DNA of 64,000 bases from the NCBI GenBank assembly GCA_946405625.1, contig CAMJHQ010000007.1:1-64000 (forward strand), read 5' to 3'. Shown piece by piece: positions 26,677 to 35,879 of this stretch. A program made the translations under genes and the position numbers. How positions within the stretch are numbered: position 1 is the first letter of the stretch; every line of letters begins with the position of its first letter. The notes beneath the pieces were generated by a model. That model did not search any database. It was given only the letters and a program-made list of their open reading frames with translations, and was not told where the DNA came from. The stretch comes from an uncultured Lachnospiraceae bacterium. Its GTDB lineage: Bacteria; Bacillota; Clostridia; Lachnospirales; Lachnospiraceae.

Positions 26677-27237
26677 TTACTTTGCAGTAATACCTTCCAC
26701 CAGTATCTCAACAACTTCCTCTAATGCATCCATATAGGTAATTCTGTTTGTCACGAGAACATCCCTTTGGAAAAACTGTTCCAGAGAAGCTTCAAGCATC
26801 ATTTTCAAAATAGGAATTGAAATCGGTCTTATCACTCCCTCAGCTATTCCCTTTTCAATAAGAGATATGGTAAGTTCCCATCCGTTTTCAAGCCTTTCCT
26901 CAATCTTCTCATATATTTTAGGGAAGCTGTCTCTGACACTGTAAAGCTGTCTGAAATCAATATCCTTATAACTATTCGGCATAACTCCAAGAATCTTCTT
27001 CACCTTTTCTATAGTAGAAAGCGAATCATCCATTGCAACCTTCTGCTCTTCCTCTTTAATTCCGTCAAACAGATAATCTACTACAGCTAGGAACATATCC
27101 TCTTTATCTTTAAAAACTTTATAGATGGTCTTCTTGCTGATTCCTCTGTTCTTGGCAATATCATCCATCGTAAATTTGAGTCCCTTATAATTAAAAACCT
27201 CTAAGGTTCCCTGTAAAATGTTTTCTCTTAATTCCAT
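26677..27237 (-). CDS. TetR-family transcriptional regulator
   Basis: A 186-residue regulator with the TetR N-terminal helix-turn-helix (ILQGTLEVFNYKGLKFTMDDIAKNRGISKKTIYKVFKDKEDMF, about 7-50) and a helical C-terminal ligand or dimer domain. AAGGAG lies 6 bases before the ATG. It stands between the galactoside operon and the phospholipid operon, separated from the latter by a strong terminator at 27270-27308. Its targets cannot be told from sequence; the hairpin at 27277-27308 could double as an operator. Confidence 0.88.
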   Translation of the reverse strand: MELRENILQGTLEVFNYKGLKFTMDDIAKNRGISKKTIYKVFKDKEDMFLAVVDYLFDGIKEEEQKVAMDDSLSTIEKVKKILGVMPNSYKDIDFRQLYSVRDSFPKIYEKIEERLENGWELTISLIEKGIAEGVIRPISIPILKMMLEASLEQFFQRDVLVTNRITYMDALEEVVEILVEGITAK

Positions 27238-27269
27238 ATCTGTCTCCTTGCTATATAATTACTGATTGC

Positions 27270-27308
27270 AAAAAAATAGGAAACTGATTGTAATGTATCA
27301 GTTTCCTA
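27270..27308 (-). terminator. Terminator of the phospholipid operon
   Basis: A perfect 12-bp stem, taggaaactgat (27277-27288) with atcagtttccta (27297-27308), has an 8-base loop. On the minus strand it is followed by seven T (27270-27276). It lies downstream of the PAP2 gene and just before the TetR start, so an added operator role for TetR is possible. Confidence 0.85.
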
Positions 27309-27346
27309 GATTGTAACATATTTAATTAGTGGATGCAAGAAACCAA

Positions 27347-28024
27347 TTACTCTTTTTTAGTTTCCGGCACTGCATTTTTATTTTTTCTTCTATATATGAT
27401 CTTTGCTACTAAAATACCTATCTCAACTACTACAATTGCTGCGATTATATCAACAACAACATGCTGTTTCATAAAAACCGTAGACATCATAACCAGAATG
27501 CTTACAGGTGCGGTAAAAAACTTATACCATTTCGGTGCCTTCTCAAGCCAGAGAACCGTTCTCAGCAGCACATAGCTTTCCAGACAATGTATCGACGGGA
27601 ACAGATTGTCTGCCGCATCCAAACGATATACCAGGTATACACTTCTGCTGAGAAAATCTCCACCGTAAACATTTGCTCTCAGCATCGTTGTCGGAATCAC
27701 AAGAAAACACACAAGGCATAAAAGCTTGGCACAGATTTCCGCTGCAAATATTCTCGCACAGATTGTCTTATTCTCTCGTGCAGCAAGATAAAAACCGTAT
27801 ACCCACTGAAAATATGCAATCGGAATATAAACAACGACAAACTCCTTGATAAAAGGAATGCTATTATCAATCGCCGAAGTAAGATTATGATGATCCATAG
27901 TTCTTGTAAATATCCGGCTTCCGTTATATACCATCATATTTACAACTATCATAGAAAAGATTGCTATCCATCCATGTATAGGAAGAATCTTCAACATGAT
28001 ATTTTTCTTTTTAACCGTTTCCAT
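27347..28024 (-). CDS. PAP2-superfamily membrane phosphatase or transferase
   Basis: A 225-residue membrane protein with about five or six spans. It carries the PAP2 motifs FPSIHCLESYVLLRTV (conserved S-x-H) and MKQHVVVDIIAAIVVVEIG (H-x3-D). The first PAP2 motif with KxxxxxxRP is not evident, which is like the inositolphosphoryl-transferase/PAP2_3 branch. Being the last gene behind pssA and psd, it probably acts on a lipid phosphate or phosphodiester at the membrane; the substrate is unknown. GGAG lies 6 bases before the ATG, and the start overlaps the end of psd. Confidence 0.8.
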   Translation of the reverse strand: METVKKKNIMLKILPIHGWIAIFSMIVVNMMVYNGSRIFTRTMDHHNLTSAIDNSIPFIKEFVVVYIPIAYFQWVYGFYLAARENKTICARIFAAEICAKLLCLVCFLVIPTTMLRANVYGGDFLSRSVYLVYRLDAADNLFPSIHCLESYVLLRTVLWLEKAPKWYKFFTAPVSILVMMSTVFMKQHVVVDIIAAIVVVEIGILVAKIIYRRKNKNAVPETKKE

Positions 28025-28835
28025 CCTTCACTCCTATAATTTCACCCATCCTTACGGGAGTCTCTTCCCCTGCTGAAGATTTTCTAAGAATGTCCTCCCT
28101 AATACCTGCCTGATTTTTCCTGAGAAGAACTATTATCGTCGAGCCCCCATACTCAAAGTGTCCCTTCTCATCACCACGCATCACTTTACTATTATCATAT
28201 TTTTCATTTACTATCCTTCCGACAAGCATTGCTCCGACTTCCATCTGAACAGCCCTGCCGAAATTCTCAGTATCTATTACAACATACTCTCTGGCATTTT
28301 CGGTAAACACTCTATACTCCTCAAGTGCAACCGGCCTTACAGTATGATATATCCCTCTTATCCTTCTGTTCTTATAGCATCGTCCCGAATCAAAGAAAGA
28401 ATATCTGTGATAATGATTCACACATAATCTGAACACAAGTGCCTTTCCGCCTTCAAAGCTTTCTGCCAGTCGGCTGTCACGAAGCAGGCTCCTGATTGAA
28501 AAAGTGCTCTGCTTAACCGGAATAACCGTGCCCTTTTCGATATCATATGCTGTAAGTAATCCGTCACATGGTGCCACAAGACTTGCCTTGCCCATATCGA
28601 ATGGTCTGAGTCCGCTTCTTATCCTTCTGCAGAAGAATTCGTTAAAGGTCTTAATCCCATCCAGCAGATAATCCTCACATTTTATATCATTCTTTCTTGC
28701 AAAGGGTCTTATAAGAACTCCCGATGCTCTCGTATCCATCAGCTTCCCGGAAATATCCGAAACCGGCTTTGATACAAGCGGTCTGAGAAGTATCCTCCCG
28801 GGAATGGTTTTATATAAGAAATCAAGAACAGGCAT
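28011..28835 (-). CDS. psd: Phosphatidylserine decarboxylase
   Basis: A proenzyme of 274 residues from the start chosen here. It self-cleaves at the Ser of GHFEYGGSTIIVLL to form its pyruvoyl group and makes phosphatidylethanolamine from phosphatidylserine. Other family marks are VAPCDGLLTAY, the NHYHRYSFFDSG histidine motif and VGAMLVGRI. An upstream in-frame ATG at 28853 overlaps pssA and has no ribosome site; GGAGG inside that reading lies about 11 bases before the ATG at 28835, which is therefore preferred, with some doubt. It is translated together with pssA and the PAP2 gene. Confidence 0.92.
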   Translation of the reverse strand: MPVLDFLYKTIPGRILLRPLVSKPVSDISGKLMDTRASGVLIRPFARKNDIKCEDYLLDGIKTFNEFFCRRIRSGLRPFDMGKASLVAPCDGLLTAYDIEKGTVIPVKQSTFSIRSLLRDSRLAESFEGGKALVFRLCVNHYHRYSFFDSGRCYKNRRIRGIYHTVRPVALEEYRVFTENAREYVVIDTENFGRAVQMEVGAMLVGRIVNEKYDNSKVMRGDEKGHFEYGGSTIIVLLRKNQAGIREDILRKSSAGEETPVRMGEIIGVKDGNG

Positions 28836-28840
28836 TATGC

Positions 28841-29536
28841 TCAATGCCTCCATTTAAATATTATCAGCAGAATAAATTCAACGATTCCGATCGCAACAAG
28901 TACATAGAGTGCTTTTCCGCCCATCTTCTTCAGTTTGAAAGGACATACAAAAAGGATGGCAATCAGCAACAGCACAAAGAAATAGAGTAATGAGAAGTCA
29001 AATCTAGTAATGAAATGTACCAATACAACAAACGGGAATACAAGGGCTGCTGAAGTAACAGGCAGTCCGGTATAATGCATATTTCCCGTCTTCTGAATTT
29101 CCATTGCTCTTTCCTCTTCAGTTGCATTGAAATATGCAAGTCTGATCAGAGCAGCAAGAACATAGAGGGCCGCGATAACCGTAAGTATTATGGAATACCA
29201 GCTGACCTTTCTTGTAAGTTCATTGATAAACTTCAACTCACTGTATCTCTCACTCACCCTGAGCATAGCCATACCTATGGATGGCGGAAGCAGGCCGAAA
29301 CTTACAAGATCAGCAAGTGAGTCGATCTGAATTCCAAAGTCTTTCTGAATCTTTGTTCGATTTTTCTTTGTTCGAGCCACTTTTCCGTCAAAGGCATCAC
29401 ACAGCCCCGATAAAAGAAGAAAAAATACTCCTATATAAGGATGTCCGTACCCTTGAAGAGCTACAAATATCCCGGTTGCTCCCGACATAAGCGACAAATA
29501 TGTGAGAATGACAGTGTAGTCATAAACGCCTATCAT
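28841..29536 (-). CDS. pssA: CDP-diacylglycerol--serine O-phosphatidyltransferase
   Basis: A 231-residue membrane enzyme making phosphatidylserine from CDP-diacylglycerol and serine. The CDP-alcohol phosphatidyltransferase motif is complete: CDAFDGKVARTKKNRTKIQKDFGIQIDSLADLVSFG, with the D-G-x2-A-R-x8-G-x3-D-x3-D pattern. It has about six to eight hydrophobic segments. Its ATG overlaps the flippase stop as ATGA, and AAGGAGAG precedes it. Psd follows directly, giving a two-step phosphatidylethanolamine path. Confidence 0.95.
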   Translation of the reverse strand: MIGVYDYTVILTYLSLMSGATGIFVALQGYGHPYIGVFFLLLSGLCDAFDGKVARTKKNRTKIQKDFGIQIDSLADLVSFGLLPPSIGMAMLRVSERYSELKFINELTRKVSWYSIILTVIAALYVLAALIRLAYFNATEEERAMEIQKTGNMHYTGLPVTSAALVFPFVVLVHFITRFDFSLLYFFVLLLIAILFVCPFKLKKMGGKALYVLVAIGIVEFILLIIFKWRH

Positions 29537-30585
29537 TTCTTAACTCTCCTTCTTATCAAATACCCGATCAGTGTTATCACACCGCTGATGCTGACACAAA
29601 TGTAAAATGTAAGTCCTCGGCTTAACATTTCCAATTCAAATGCTGCATCACGGCTCATGATTCCTGAAAAGCCGTCAACCATGAGATAATCCGCTATTCC
29701 CATAGCCCCCGGAACGGGCACAAAATTATAACCTATCGTAATCAAGCATTGGCTCGTAAAAAGCTTAAGTGCATTGAGGGCTTCACCTCCAAGCGAAAGA
29801 TGCACAAGCATCGGAACCATAACCTGCGAGCCTCTCTGAAGATAATTCCAGAGAAATGCCTTAGTAAGTATATCCGGACGTCCGGATATTATCTGAGCCG
29901 AGCTTGAGTAATCCGCTTTTACCTTTTCAAGCTTGGCCAGCTTCTTATCCAGTTTCTTTATCATTTTTTTCTTATGCAGAAATGTAAGGAATCTGGCAAG
30001 CAGGTCAAAGAACTTATCACCCTTACGTAATATGAGCATAAATGCCGAGGCCAGCACGGTAAGTGCCGTGAACCCGCATATTATCAGGGTTTTGGATAAT
30101 GTACTGAATCCAAAGAAAACCTTTGGCTGAATGATTATCGCACATATTCCGAGCACAACTATGGAAACCGTATACATCATAAGATTGAGTATCAGTGTAG
30201 CTGTCACCACACCTCCCGGTATTCCGTCTTTCATCATGAAATATGCGCTTGCGGGCTGTCCTCCTGTCGCCGATGGTGTGATCGCCGAAAAGTAAATATC
30301 TGAGGTACTGTATATCAGTCCCTGCGTGGATTTCCGACGATATCCGGCTCCCTTAAGTATCGAACAGATTGCAACTCCCTCAAACCATATAAACAGAAGA
30401 GATGCAAGTATCGCAAGGCCGAACCATACCTTATCTGCTCTTGCAGCCGCCGCTATTATATCTTTGACCGATAGTCCTTCACTGCTTTTATAAACCATCC
30501 AAATGGTAAAGACTGCCAGAGCCATTGAGAAAACAGCCCAGAAAATCTTCTTTTGTCTGTCATTCAGATGTATCCTCTTAGCCAT
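29533..30585 (-). CDS. Flippase-like/LPG synthase-TM family membrane protein (UPF0104)
   Basis: A 350-residue membrane protein of about eight hydrophobic segments, with ISFAVLASLLF-like spans and the family patterns SAITPSATGGQPASAYFMMKDG and VPVPGAMGIADYLMV. It matches the lysyl-phosphatidylglycerol synthase transmembrane/AglD family, but the soluble aminoacyl-transferase domain of MprF is missing. A lipid flippase or lipid-linked transport role is likely in this operon but not proven. It has a weak ribosome site and a 42-base gap after the AI-2E-family gene; it overlaps pssA by 4 bases. Confidence 0.82.
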   Translation of the reverse strand: MAKRIHLNDRQKKIFWAVFSMALAVFTIWMVYKSSEGLSVKDIIAAAARADKVWFGLAILASLLFIWFEGVAICSILKGAGYRRKSTQGLIYSTSDIYFSAITPSATGGQPASAYFMMKDGIPGGVVTATLILNLMMYTVSIVVLGICAIIIQPKVFFGFSTLSKTLIICGFTALTVLASAFMLILRKGDKFFDLLARFLTFLHKKKMIKKLDKKLAKLEKVKADYSSSAQIISGRPDILTKAFLWNYLQRGSQVMVPMLVHLSLGGEALNALKLFTSQCLITIGYNFVPVPGAMGIADYLMVDGFSGIMSRDAAFELEMLSRGLTFYICVSISGVITLIGYLIRRRVKK

Positions 30586-30627
30586 ATCAATATTCTACCA
30601 AATCTATTTTTTTCATTTCAATAATTC

Positions 30628-32181
30628 TTATTTTCTTCTTTTTGAAGAATTACGTTTTCTTCCCTGACCGGAAACTAAACTGCCGTTCTTTCCTGACTTA
30701 ACCTGCTGTTCAGCTTTTTTATTCTTCGATGTCAATTCCTCAGTCGGCATATCATTCAGCTTTTCGTCATCAGCTTCATTTTCATCGTCATCACTATCAG
30801 AGTTATCTCCGTCAGCGTTTTCTCTGCCATCGTCATCGCTGTCATCGTCATCATCGTCATCGCTGTCATCATCGTCTTCGTCGTCTTCATCAACATCTGA
30901 TGAATGAGCATTCTCACCATCCGAAACATTGTTATCCATTTCATCCGATGCCGTTTCATCCGGATCCTTATCGGAATCATCTGACAACTCATACCTCTTC
31001 ATTCTTCGAGGTATCTTCAGTTTATAATCCGATGTAAGAAGTCCTTTCTCCATAAGTTTTCCATGCACATATTCTCTGAGAAGTGCATATAAGACCGAAA
31101 CAAGCGGAATGAATACAACCATACCCGCAACACCGAACAGACTTCCACCTACAGTAAGAGAAACAAGAACCCAGATACCCGGAAGTCCTACTGAATTTCC
31201 TACTACGAAAGGATATATAAAGTTACCTTCTATCTGCTGAATAACTACAAATATTACTACAAAAACGAGTACCTTAACAGGTGCAACAAGAAGGATGAGA
31301 ACACATCCAACAAGACAGCCTATGATAGTTCCTACGATAGGTATCAATGCAAGTACTGCTATTGTTATACTGATAAGCAATGTATACGGCAGTCTGAAGA
31401 TCGACATTACTATGAAAAACATAATGCCTATAATGATTGCTTCGACACACTGACCGGATACAAAACCCGTAAAGGTCACATCAGCTCTGTCAGCAACCTG
31501 CATCCACCAGTCTGCATGCTTTTTATCCAAAAAGGTATAAAGCATCTTCATACACTGGTCTGAAAGCTTTTCCTTCTGAAGAAGAATATAAATAGCAAAG
31601 ATAAATCCGATTATGAAGTTCAGAAGTCCCGATACGATTCCCGAAACCGCACTTATTCCTCCCGCAAGGATATTACTGAGCCTATCCTTCAGGAAGATCA
31701 TTATCTTTTCAAGTATGCTCTGCCAGTTGGCAGCCCACTCTTCAATTGTCTGATATACATCAGGATACTTTGCAAAAAGCCCCTCTGCCCATGCGGTAAC
31801 ATTTTTAATGCCTGTAGGAATCTGCCTTACCAGCTGTGCTATCGTATCGATCAGCTGAGGAATGACCAGATATGCGGCTAGTGAAAATACAAGAATTGTC
31901 AGGAACAGAGTTATGGTAAGAGCAAGTGCCCTTCTTCTCTTATCCCATTTTTCGCCACTAAATCTTTTCCTGTTTTTAAATAATCCCTGTTCAACTCTCC
32001 TCATCGGTACATTAAGTATATAAGCCAAAGCAGCACCGATGATGAACGGCATGCATACCTTTGTTATCTTTCTGAACGCACCGAATATCATACCGATATT
32101 GTTCAGTATAAAATACAGCAGAATCAGGATCGATCCTGTCTTTATTATTCTCATTGCTTTCTTATCATTGAAAAGCCCCAA
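30628..32181 (-). CDS. AI-2E-family transporter with poly-acidic tail
   Basis: A 517-residue protein. Residues about 1-390 match the AI-2E/PerM permease family: several spans, a large soluble region with AWAEGLFAKYPDVYQTIEEW, FIIGFIFAIYILLQKEKL, and the C-terminal LIPIVGTIIGCLVGC and GNSVGLPGIWVLVSLTVGGSLFG motifs. The last 120 residues are unusual: about 398-485 are mainly Asp, Glu and Ser with runs of Asp, and then comes a basic end (RKRNSSKRRK). The start is TTG at 32181 with GGAGG 8 bases before it. Substrate is unknown; the family name does not prove AI-2 export. It heads the phospholipid operon. Confidence 0.88.
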   Translation of the reverse strand: MGLFNDKKAMRIIKTGSILILLYFILNNIGMIFGAFRKITKVCMPFIIGAALAYILNVPMRRVEQGLFKNRKRFSGEKWDKRRRALALTITLFLTILVFSLAAYLVIPQLIDTIAQLVRQIPTGIKNVTAWAEGLFAKYPDVYQTIEEWAANWQSILEKIMIFLKDRLSNILAGGISAVSGIVSGLLNFIIGFIFAIYILLQKEKLSDQCMKMLYTFLDKKHADWWMQVADRADVTFTGFVSGQCVEAIIIGIMFFIVMSIFRLPYTLLISITIAVLALIPIVGTIIGCLVGCVLILLVAPVKVLVFVVIFVVIQQIEGNFIYPFVVGNSVGLPGIWVLVSLTVGGSLFGVAGMVVFIPLVSVLYALLREYVHGKLMEKGLLTSDYKLKIPRRMKRYELSDDSDKDPDETASDEMDNNVSDGENAHSSDVDEDDEDDDDSDDDDDDDSDDDGRENADGDNSDSDDDENEADDEKLNDMPTEELTSKNKKAEQQVKSGKNGSLVSGQGRKRNSSKRRK

Positions 32182-32313
32182 CTCAGATTCCTCCGAAAAC
32201 GATTATAAATACTTTTAACACCTTCAATATTATAAATGTGTATCATATATGCATGCAACATAAAAATCATAAAATAAGATTAAAGATTCCTTAAATACTT
32301 TCTCAAGCTTTAT

Positions 32314-32358
32314 AAGTAAAAAGCTGTTACGGAACATGGTTATGTCCCGCAACAGCTT
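32314..32358 (-). terminator. Terminator of the EF-G-like gene
   Basis: A 16-bp stem (32321-32336 with 32343-32358), with two G-T wobble pairs on the minus strand and a 6-base loop, is followed there by TTTACTT. It starts 14 bases after the stop codon. Confidence 0.75.
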
Positions 32359-32372
32359 GGTGTTATCTTCAA

Positions 32373-34445
32373 TTATTTCTCAGCAGCCGCCTCGATTTCC
32401 TTCTTTGCAACTTCTTCAGGTGCCTGCTCATACCTTGCAAACTCATAAGAGAATACGCCGCTTCCTCTTGTCATTGAATAAAGCTTTGTATCATACTCAT
32501 AAAGCTCTAAGTACGGAATATCTGCAAGTATTTCATGATATCCGTTTCCGAGAGGATTCATTCCGAGAACTCTCGCACGGCGCTTGTTCAGATCGCCCAT
32601 GATATCGCCGGTATACTGATCCGGAACCACTACTCTGAGAGCTGCTATCGGCTCCAGAAGAACCGGACCCGCATCCATAAATCCTTGCTTAAATGCCTGC
32701 TCTGTTGCTACCTTGAAAGCAAGCTCGGATGAATCTACCGCATGGTAACTTCCATCATAGAGATTTACCTTAACTCCGAGAACAGGATATCCTGCAAGAG
32801 GACCTGCCTTAACCGATTCAGCAATACCCTTTTCAACTGCCGGGAAGTAATTCTTCGGAACCGCTCCGCCGACAACAGTCTGCTCGAATACATATGGTGT
32901 ATCCATATCACCCGAAGGCTCAATGATGATCTTAACATGTCCGTACTGTCCATGTCCGCCTGACTGCTTCTTATATTTATACTCTGTATCGGCTTTCTTC
33001 CTGATCGTCTCTTTGAAAGCGATTCTCGGACGTGAAAGCTCAATCTCAACCTTATACTTTTCAGCAAGAACGCTCTTAACAACATCGATATGTGTTCCGC
33101 TGATACCGTAAATAAGTGTCTGACCGTTTTCACTGTCATTAACATATTTAAGAGTGAGGTCTTCCATCATCATCTTTGAAAGTGCCTGAGATATCTTATC
33201 TTCTTCACCCTTGTTCTTTGCTGTATACTTCAGATATACATAAGGCTTCGAAATAGCTGTACGTATATAGGTAACCGGATTTTTCTTCATTGAAAGCGTA
33301 TCCGTTGTCTGGCTTACTGCAAGCTTTGCAAGTGCACCGATATCGCCTGCGTGAAGTTCCTTAACTTCTTCTACCTTGCTTCCGGTTATAACATAAAGCT
33401 TTCCAAGCTTCTCTTCTGCATCACGATGATAATTATATAGAATATCATCCGGCTTAAGAACTCCCGAATTAACCTTGATAAGTGAGTATTTTCCGATATA
33501 CGGATCAACTATCGACTTGAAGATATAAGCTGACTTTGGCTTAGCAAAATCATAATCAGCTTCGAATACTTCATTATTTGTCGTATTGATTCCCGCACAC
33601 TTACATTTATCAGGGCTTGGGAAATACTTAATTATATCAGCCATCAGAGTGTACTGTCCTCTTGCCATGGTATTAGATCCCATAAGAACAGGCACTACGG
33701 AGCCGTCACATACACCTACTCGAAGTGCTGAACGTATCTCGTCCTCTGAGAACTCATCGCCGCCGAAATATCTTTCCATGAACTCTTCGCTGGTTTCAGC
33801 AACTGCTTCAACCAGAGCGTCACGGCAGATATTAAGATTCTCATATGAATAATCCGGAACATCAAACTTATCAACTGTTCCCTTATCATTCCATCTCTTT
33901 GCCTTCTGCTGGATAACATTTACATATCCGACAAACTGCTCATTTTCACGGATTGGAAGGTGGAAAGGTGCAATCCTCTTACCGTACATATCCTGAAGAT
34001 TCTGAACAACCTCTCTGAAACTTGCCTTATCAACATCCATGTCCGTAACAAATACTATTCTCGGAAGCTTTCTCTTCTCACAGAACTCCCAAGCACGTAT
34101 TGTTCCTTCTTCGATACCTGTCTTACCGGATACAACTATGATCGCAGCATCAGCTACAGCCACAGCCTCCTCAACTTCTCCTATAAAATCAGGATAGCCC
34201 GGAGTATCCATAAGATTGATCTTGTAATCTTCCCAAGGAATCGGAACCACTGTGGTCTTAAGAGAAATCTTTCTCTTAATCTCCTCCTTGTCATAATCGC
34301 TTATCGTATTCCCGCTTTCTATGCTTCCCATACGATTAGTAAGTCCAGCCAGATACGCAATTGCCTCAACAAGTGAAGTCTTGCCACTGCCCCCATGTCC
34401 CAGAAGGACAACATTACGGATCTTATCCGTGGTAAATACATTCAT
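32373..34445 (-). CDS. Elongation factor G-like translational GTPase
   Basis: A 690-residue EF-G paralogue with all five EF-G domains. The P loop is GHGGSGKT (about 16-23) and G3 is DTPGYPDF, but the guanine-specificity motif NKxD reads TDMD (134-137). Later domain marks are GHGQYGHVKIIIEP, GLAGYPVLGVKVNLYDGSYHAVDSSELAF and the C-terminal MGDLNKRRARVLGM. This fits the second EF-G-like group of Clostridia, whose function is not settled (ribosome recycling, ribosome protection or stress translation are candidates), not the housekeeping FusA. GGAGG lies 7 bases before the ATG. It is probably monocistronic. Confidence 0.88.
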   Translation of the reverse strand: MNVFTTDKIRNVVLLGHGGSGKTSLVEAIAYLAGLTNRMGSIESGNTISDYDKEEIKRKISLKTTVVPIPWEDYKINLMDTPGYPDFIGEVEEAVAVADAAIIVVSGKTGIEEGTIRAWEFCEKRKLPRIVFVTDMDVDKASFREVVQNLQDMYGKRIAPFHLPIRENEQFVGYVNVIQQKAKRWNDKGTVDKFDVPDYSYENLNICRDALVEAVAETSEEFMERYFGGDEFSEDEIRSALRVGVCDGSVVPVLMGSNTMARGQYTLMADIIKYFPSPDKCKCAGINTTNNEVFEADYDFAKPKSAYIFKSIVDPYIGKYSLIKVNSGVLKPDDILYNYHRDAEEKLGKLYVITGSKVEEVKELHAGDIGALAKLAVSQTTDTLSMKKNPVTYIRTAISKPYVYLKYTAKNKGEEDKISQALSKMMMEDLTLKYVNDSENGQTLIYGISGTHIDVVKSVLAEKYKVEIELSRPRIAFKETIRKKADTEYKYKKQSGGHGQYGHVKIIIEPSGDMDTPYVFEQTVVGGAVPKNYFPAVEKGIAESVKAGPLAGYPVLGVKVNLYDGSYHAVDSSELAFKVATEQAFKQGFMDAGPVLLEPIAALRVVVPDQYTGDIMGDLNKRRARVLGMNPLGNGYHEILADIPYLELYEYDTKLYSMTRGSGVFSYEFARYEQAPEEVAKKEIEAAAEK

Positions 34446-34589
34446 GCCGCTACCTCCATAAGTTTAGTTTTTCCCCAAGTTGGCCATGTAAAGACCGTTT
34501 GGTCCTACCCCCGACCAACCAATTAACATTATACCAAAAAATGTATTCAGATGGAATGGCGAAATGTCAAATCCCCAAAACTTTTGACA

Positions 34590-35765
34590 TTAAGCTTTTT
34601 TCTTTTCCGAATATAAAATTTTAAGTAAAACAGGTGTAAGAATGGAACTGCAGATTATCAGAAGGATTACGGATGTAAAAAATTTACTGTCCATCAATCC
34701 CACTGCAAGTCCCTTCTGGGATACTATAAGAGCAACCTCTCCTCTCGTCATCATTCCGACACCTATCTTCAGAGCGTTTTTTCCCTTAAATCCGGTGATG
34801 CGTCCCGCAAGTCCGCATCCAATTATCTTTGAAAGCATTCCTACCAACACAAAGGCAGCCGAGAACAGCAGAATGCTCATATCCAGAGTTCTTATATTAG
34901 TCTGAAGTCCGATACTTGCAAAAAAGACCGGTCCGAAAAGCATATAGGAATTTATATCCATCTTTCTGTCGATATATTCAGAGTCGTCCAGTGAGCTGAG
35001 GATTATTCCCGCTACATATGCACCCGTAATATCCGCAACTCCGAAAACCTCCTCTGCAATATAAGAAAGAGAAAAAGCAAGTGCCAGACCGATTATAGGT
35101 ATTCTTCTGGTATGCGGATGCTTCTTATCAACCAGTTTGAGAATTTTATATATTCCAAAACCGACAACAAGTGAAAGTACAAAGAATACCACAGTCTTAA
35201 GTACAACTACTCCGATTGAATTTGAAGGATCCTTGAAAGATATAACTATCGTAAGTACCAGAATTCCGATAACATCATCTATTATCGCCGCACTGAGTAC
35301 TGTTGTTCCTACTTCATCGGATATTTTCCCAAGCTCCTTCAAAGCCTGTACCGTTATACTTACTGATGTTGCGGTAAGTATAGTACCGATAAATACAGCT
35401 TTCAGGAAATCCTCCGTTCCCGGAGCACTGAAGCCGTAGAAGCTCATGAACATGACCGTTCCGAATACAAGAGGAACAAAAACTCCCGCACAGGCTATTA
35501 TCGTTGCCTTAAGGCCCGTCTTCTTCAGCTGCTTTATGTTTGTTTCAAGTCCAGCACTGAACATAAGAAGGATAACTCCGATCTCCGCCATTCCGGCAAG
35601 AAAATCCGAGCTTCTTACCCAGTCAAGAAGACTTGGTCCCAGGAGCAGTCCGGCCACTATCTCTCCGACTACCTGAGGGGCTTTAAGCTTTCTGGCACAA
35701 AGTCCGAAAAACTTGGCGAATACTATGATTATCGCCAGCTGCATAAGTATTTCACGCGTATCCAT
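34590..35765 (-). CDS. CPA2-type cation/proton antiporter
   Basis: A 391-residue protein of about 12 spans from the Kef/NapA-like antiporter family. It has the early motif KLKAPQVVGEIVAGLLLGPSLLDWV, the paired-acid region TVLSAAIIDDVIGILVLTIVISF (two Asp, expected for electrogenic exchange) and MMTRGEVALIVSQKGLAVGLMDSKFFTSVILLI. No KTN/RCK nucleotide-binding tail is present. It should exchange Na+ or K+ for H+ at the cell membrane. AGGAG precedes the ATG. A weak hairpin begins at its stop codon (34563-34591). Confidence 0.9.
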   Translation of the reverse strand: MDTREILMQLAIIIVFAKFFGLCARKLKAPQVVGEIVAGLLLGPSLLDWVRSSDFLAGMAEIGVILLMFSAGLETNIKQLKKTGLKATIIACAGVFVPLVFGTVMFMSFYGFSAPGTEDFLKAVFIGTILTATSVSITVQALKELGKISDEVGTTVLSAAIIDDVIGILVLTIVISFKDPSNSIGVVVLKTVVFFVLSLVVGFGIYKILKLVDKKHPHTRRIPIIGLALAFSLSYIAEEVFGVADITGAYVAGIILSSLDDSEYIDRKMDINSYMLFGPVFFASIGLQTNIRTLDMSILLFSAAFVLVGMLSKIIGCGLAGRITGFKGKNALKIGVGMMTRGEVALIVSQKGLAVGLMDSKFFTSVILLIICSSILTPVLLKILYSEKKKA

Positions 35766-35879
35766 TTTGAATCATCTCCTGATCATTTATTAACCCCTGA
35801 TACAGTTAAACCCAAATACTTATACCCCTATTATACTTTCTCAAGCCGCATCTCAACCCCTCTCGATGCAACCGAACCT

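Noticed and set aside
30729-31037. Plus-strand and shifted minus-strand frames rich in His/Arg or Met/Thr
   Set aside because: They are shadows of the GAY-rich repeats that encode the acidic tail of the permease; no ribosome site and extreme composition.
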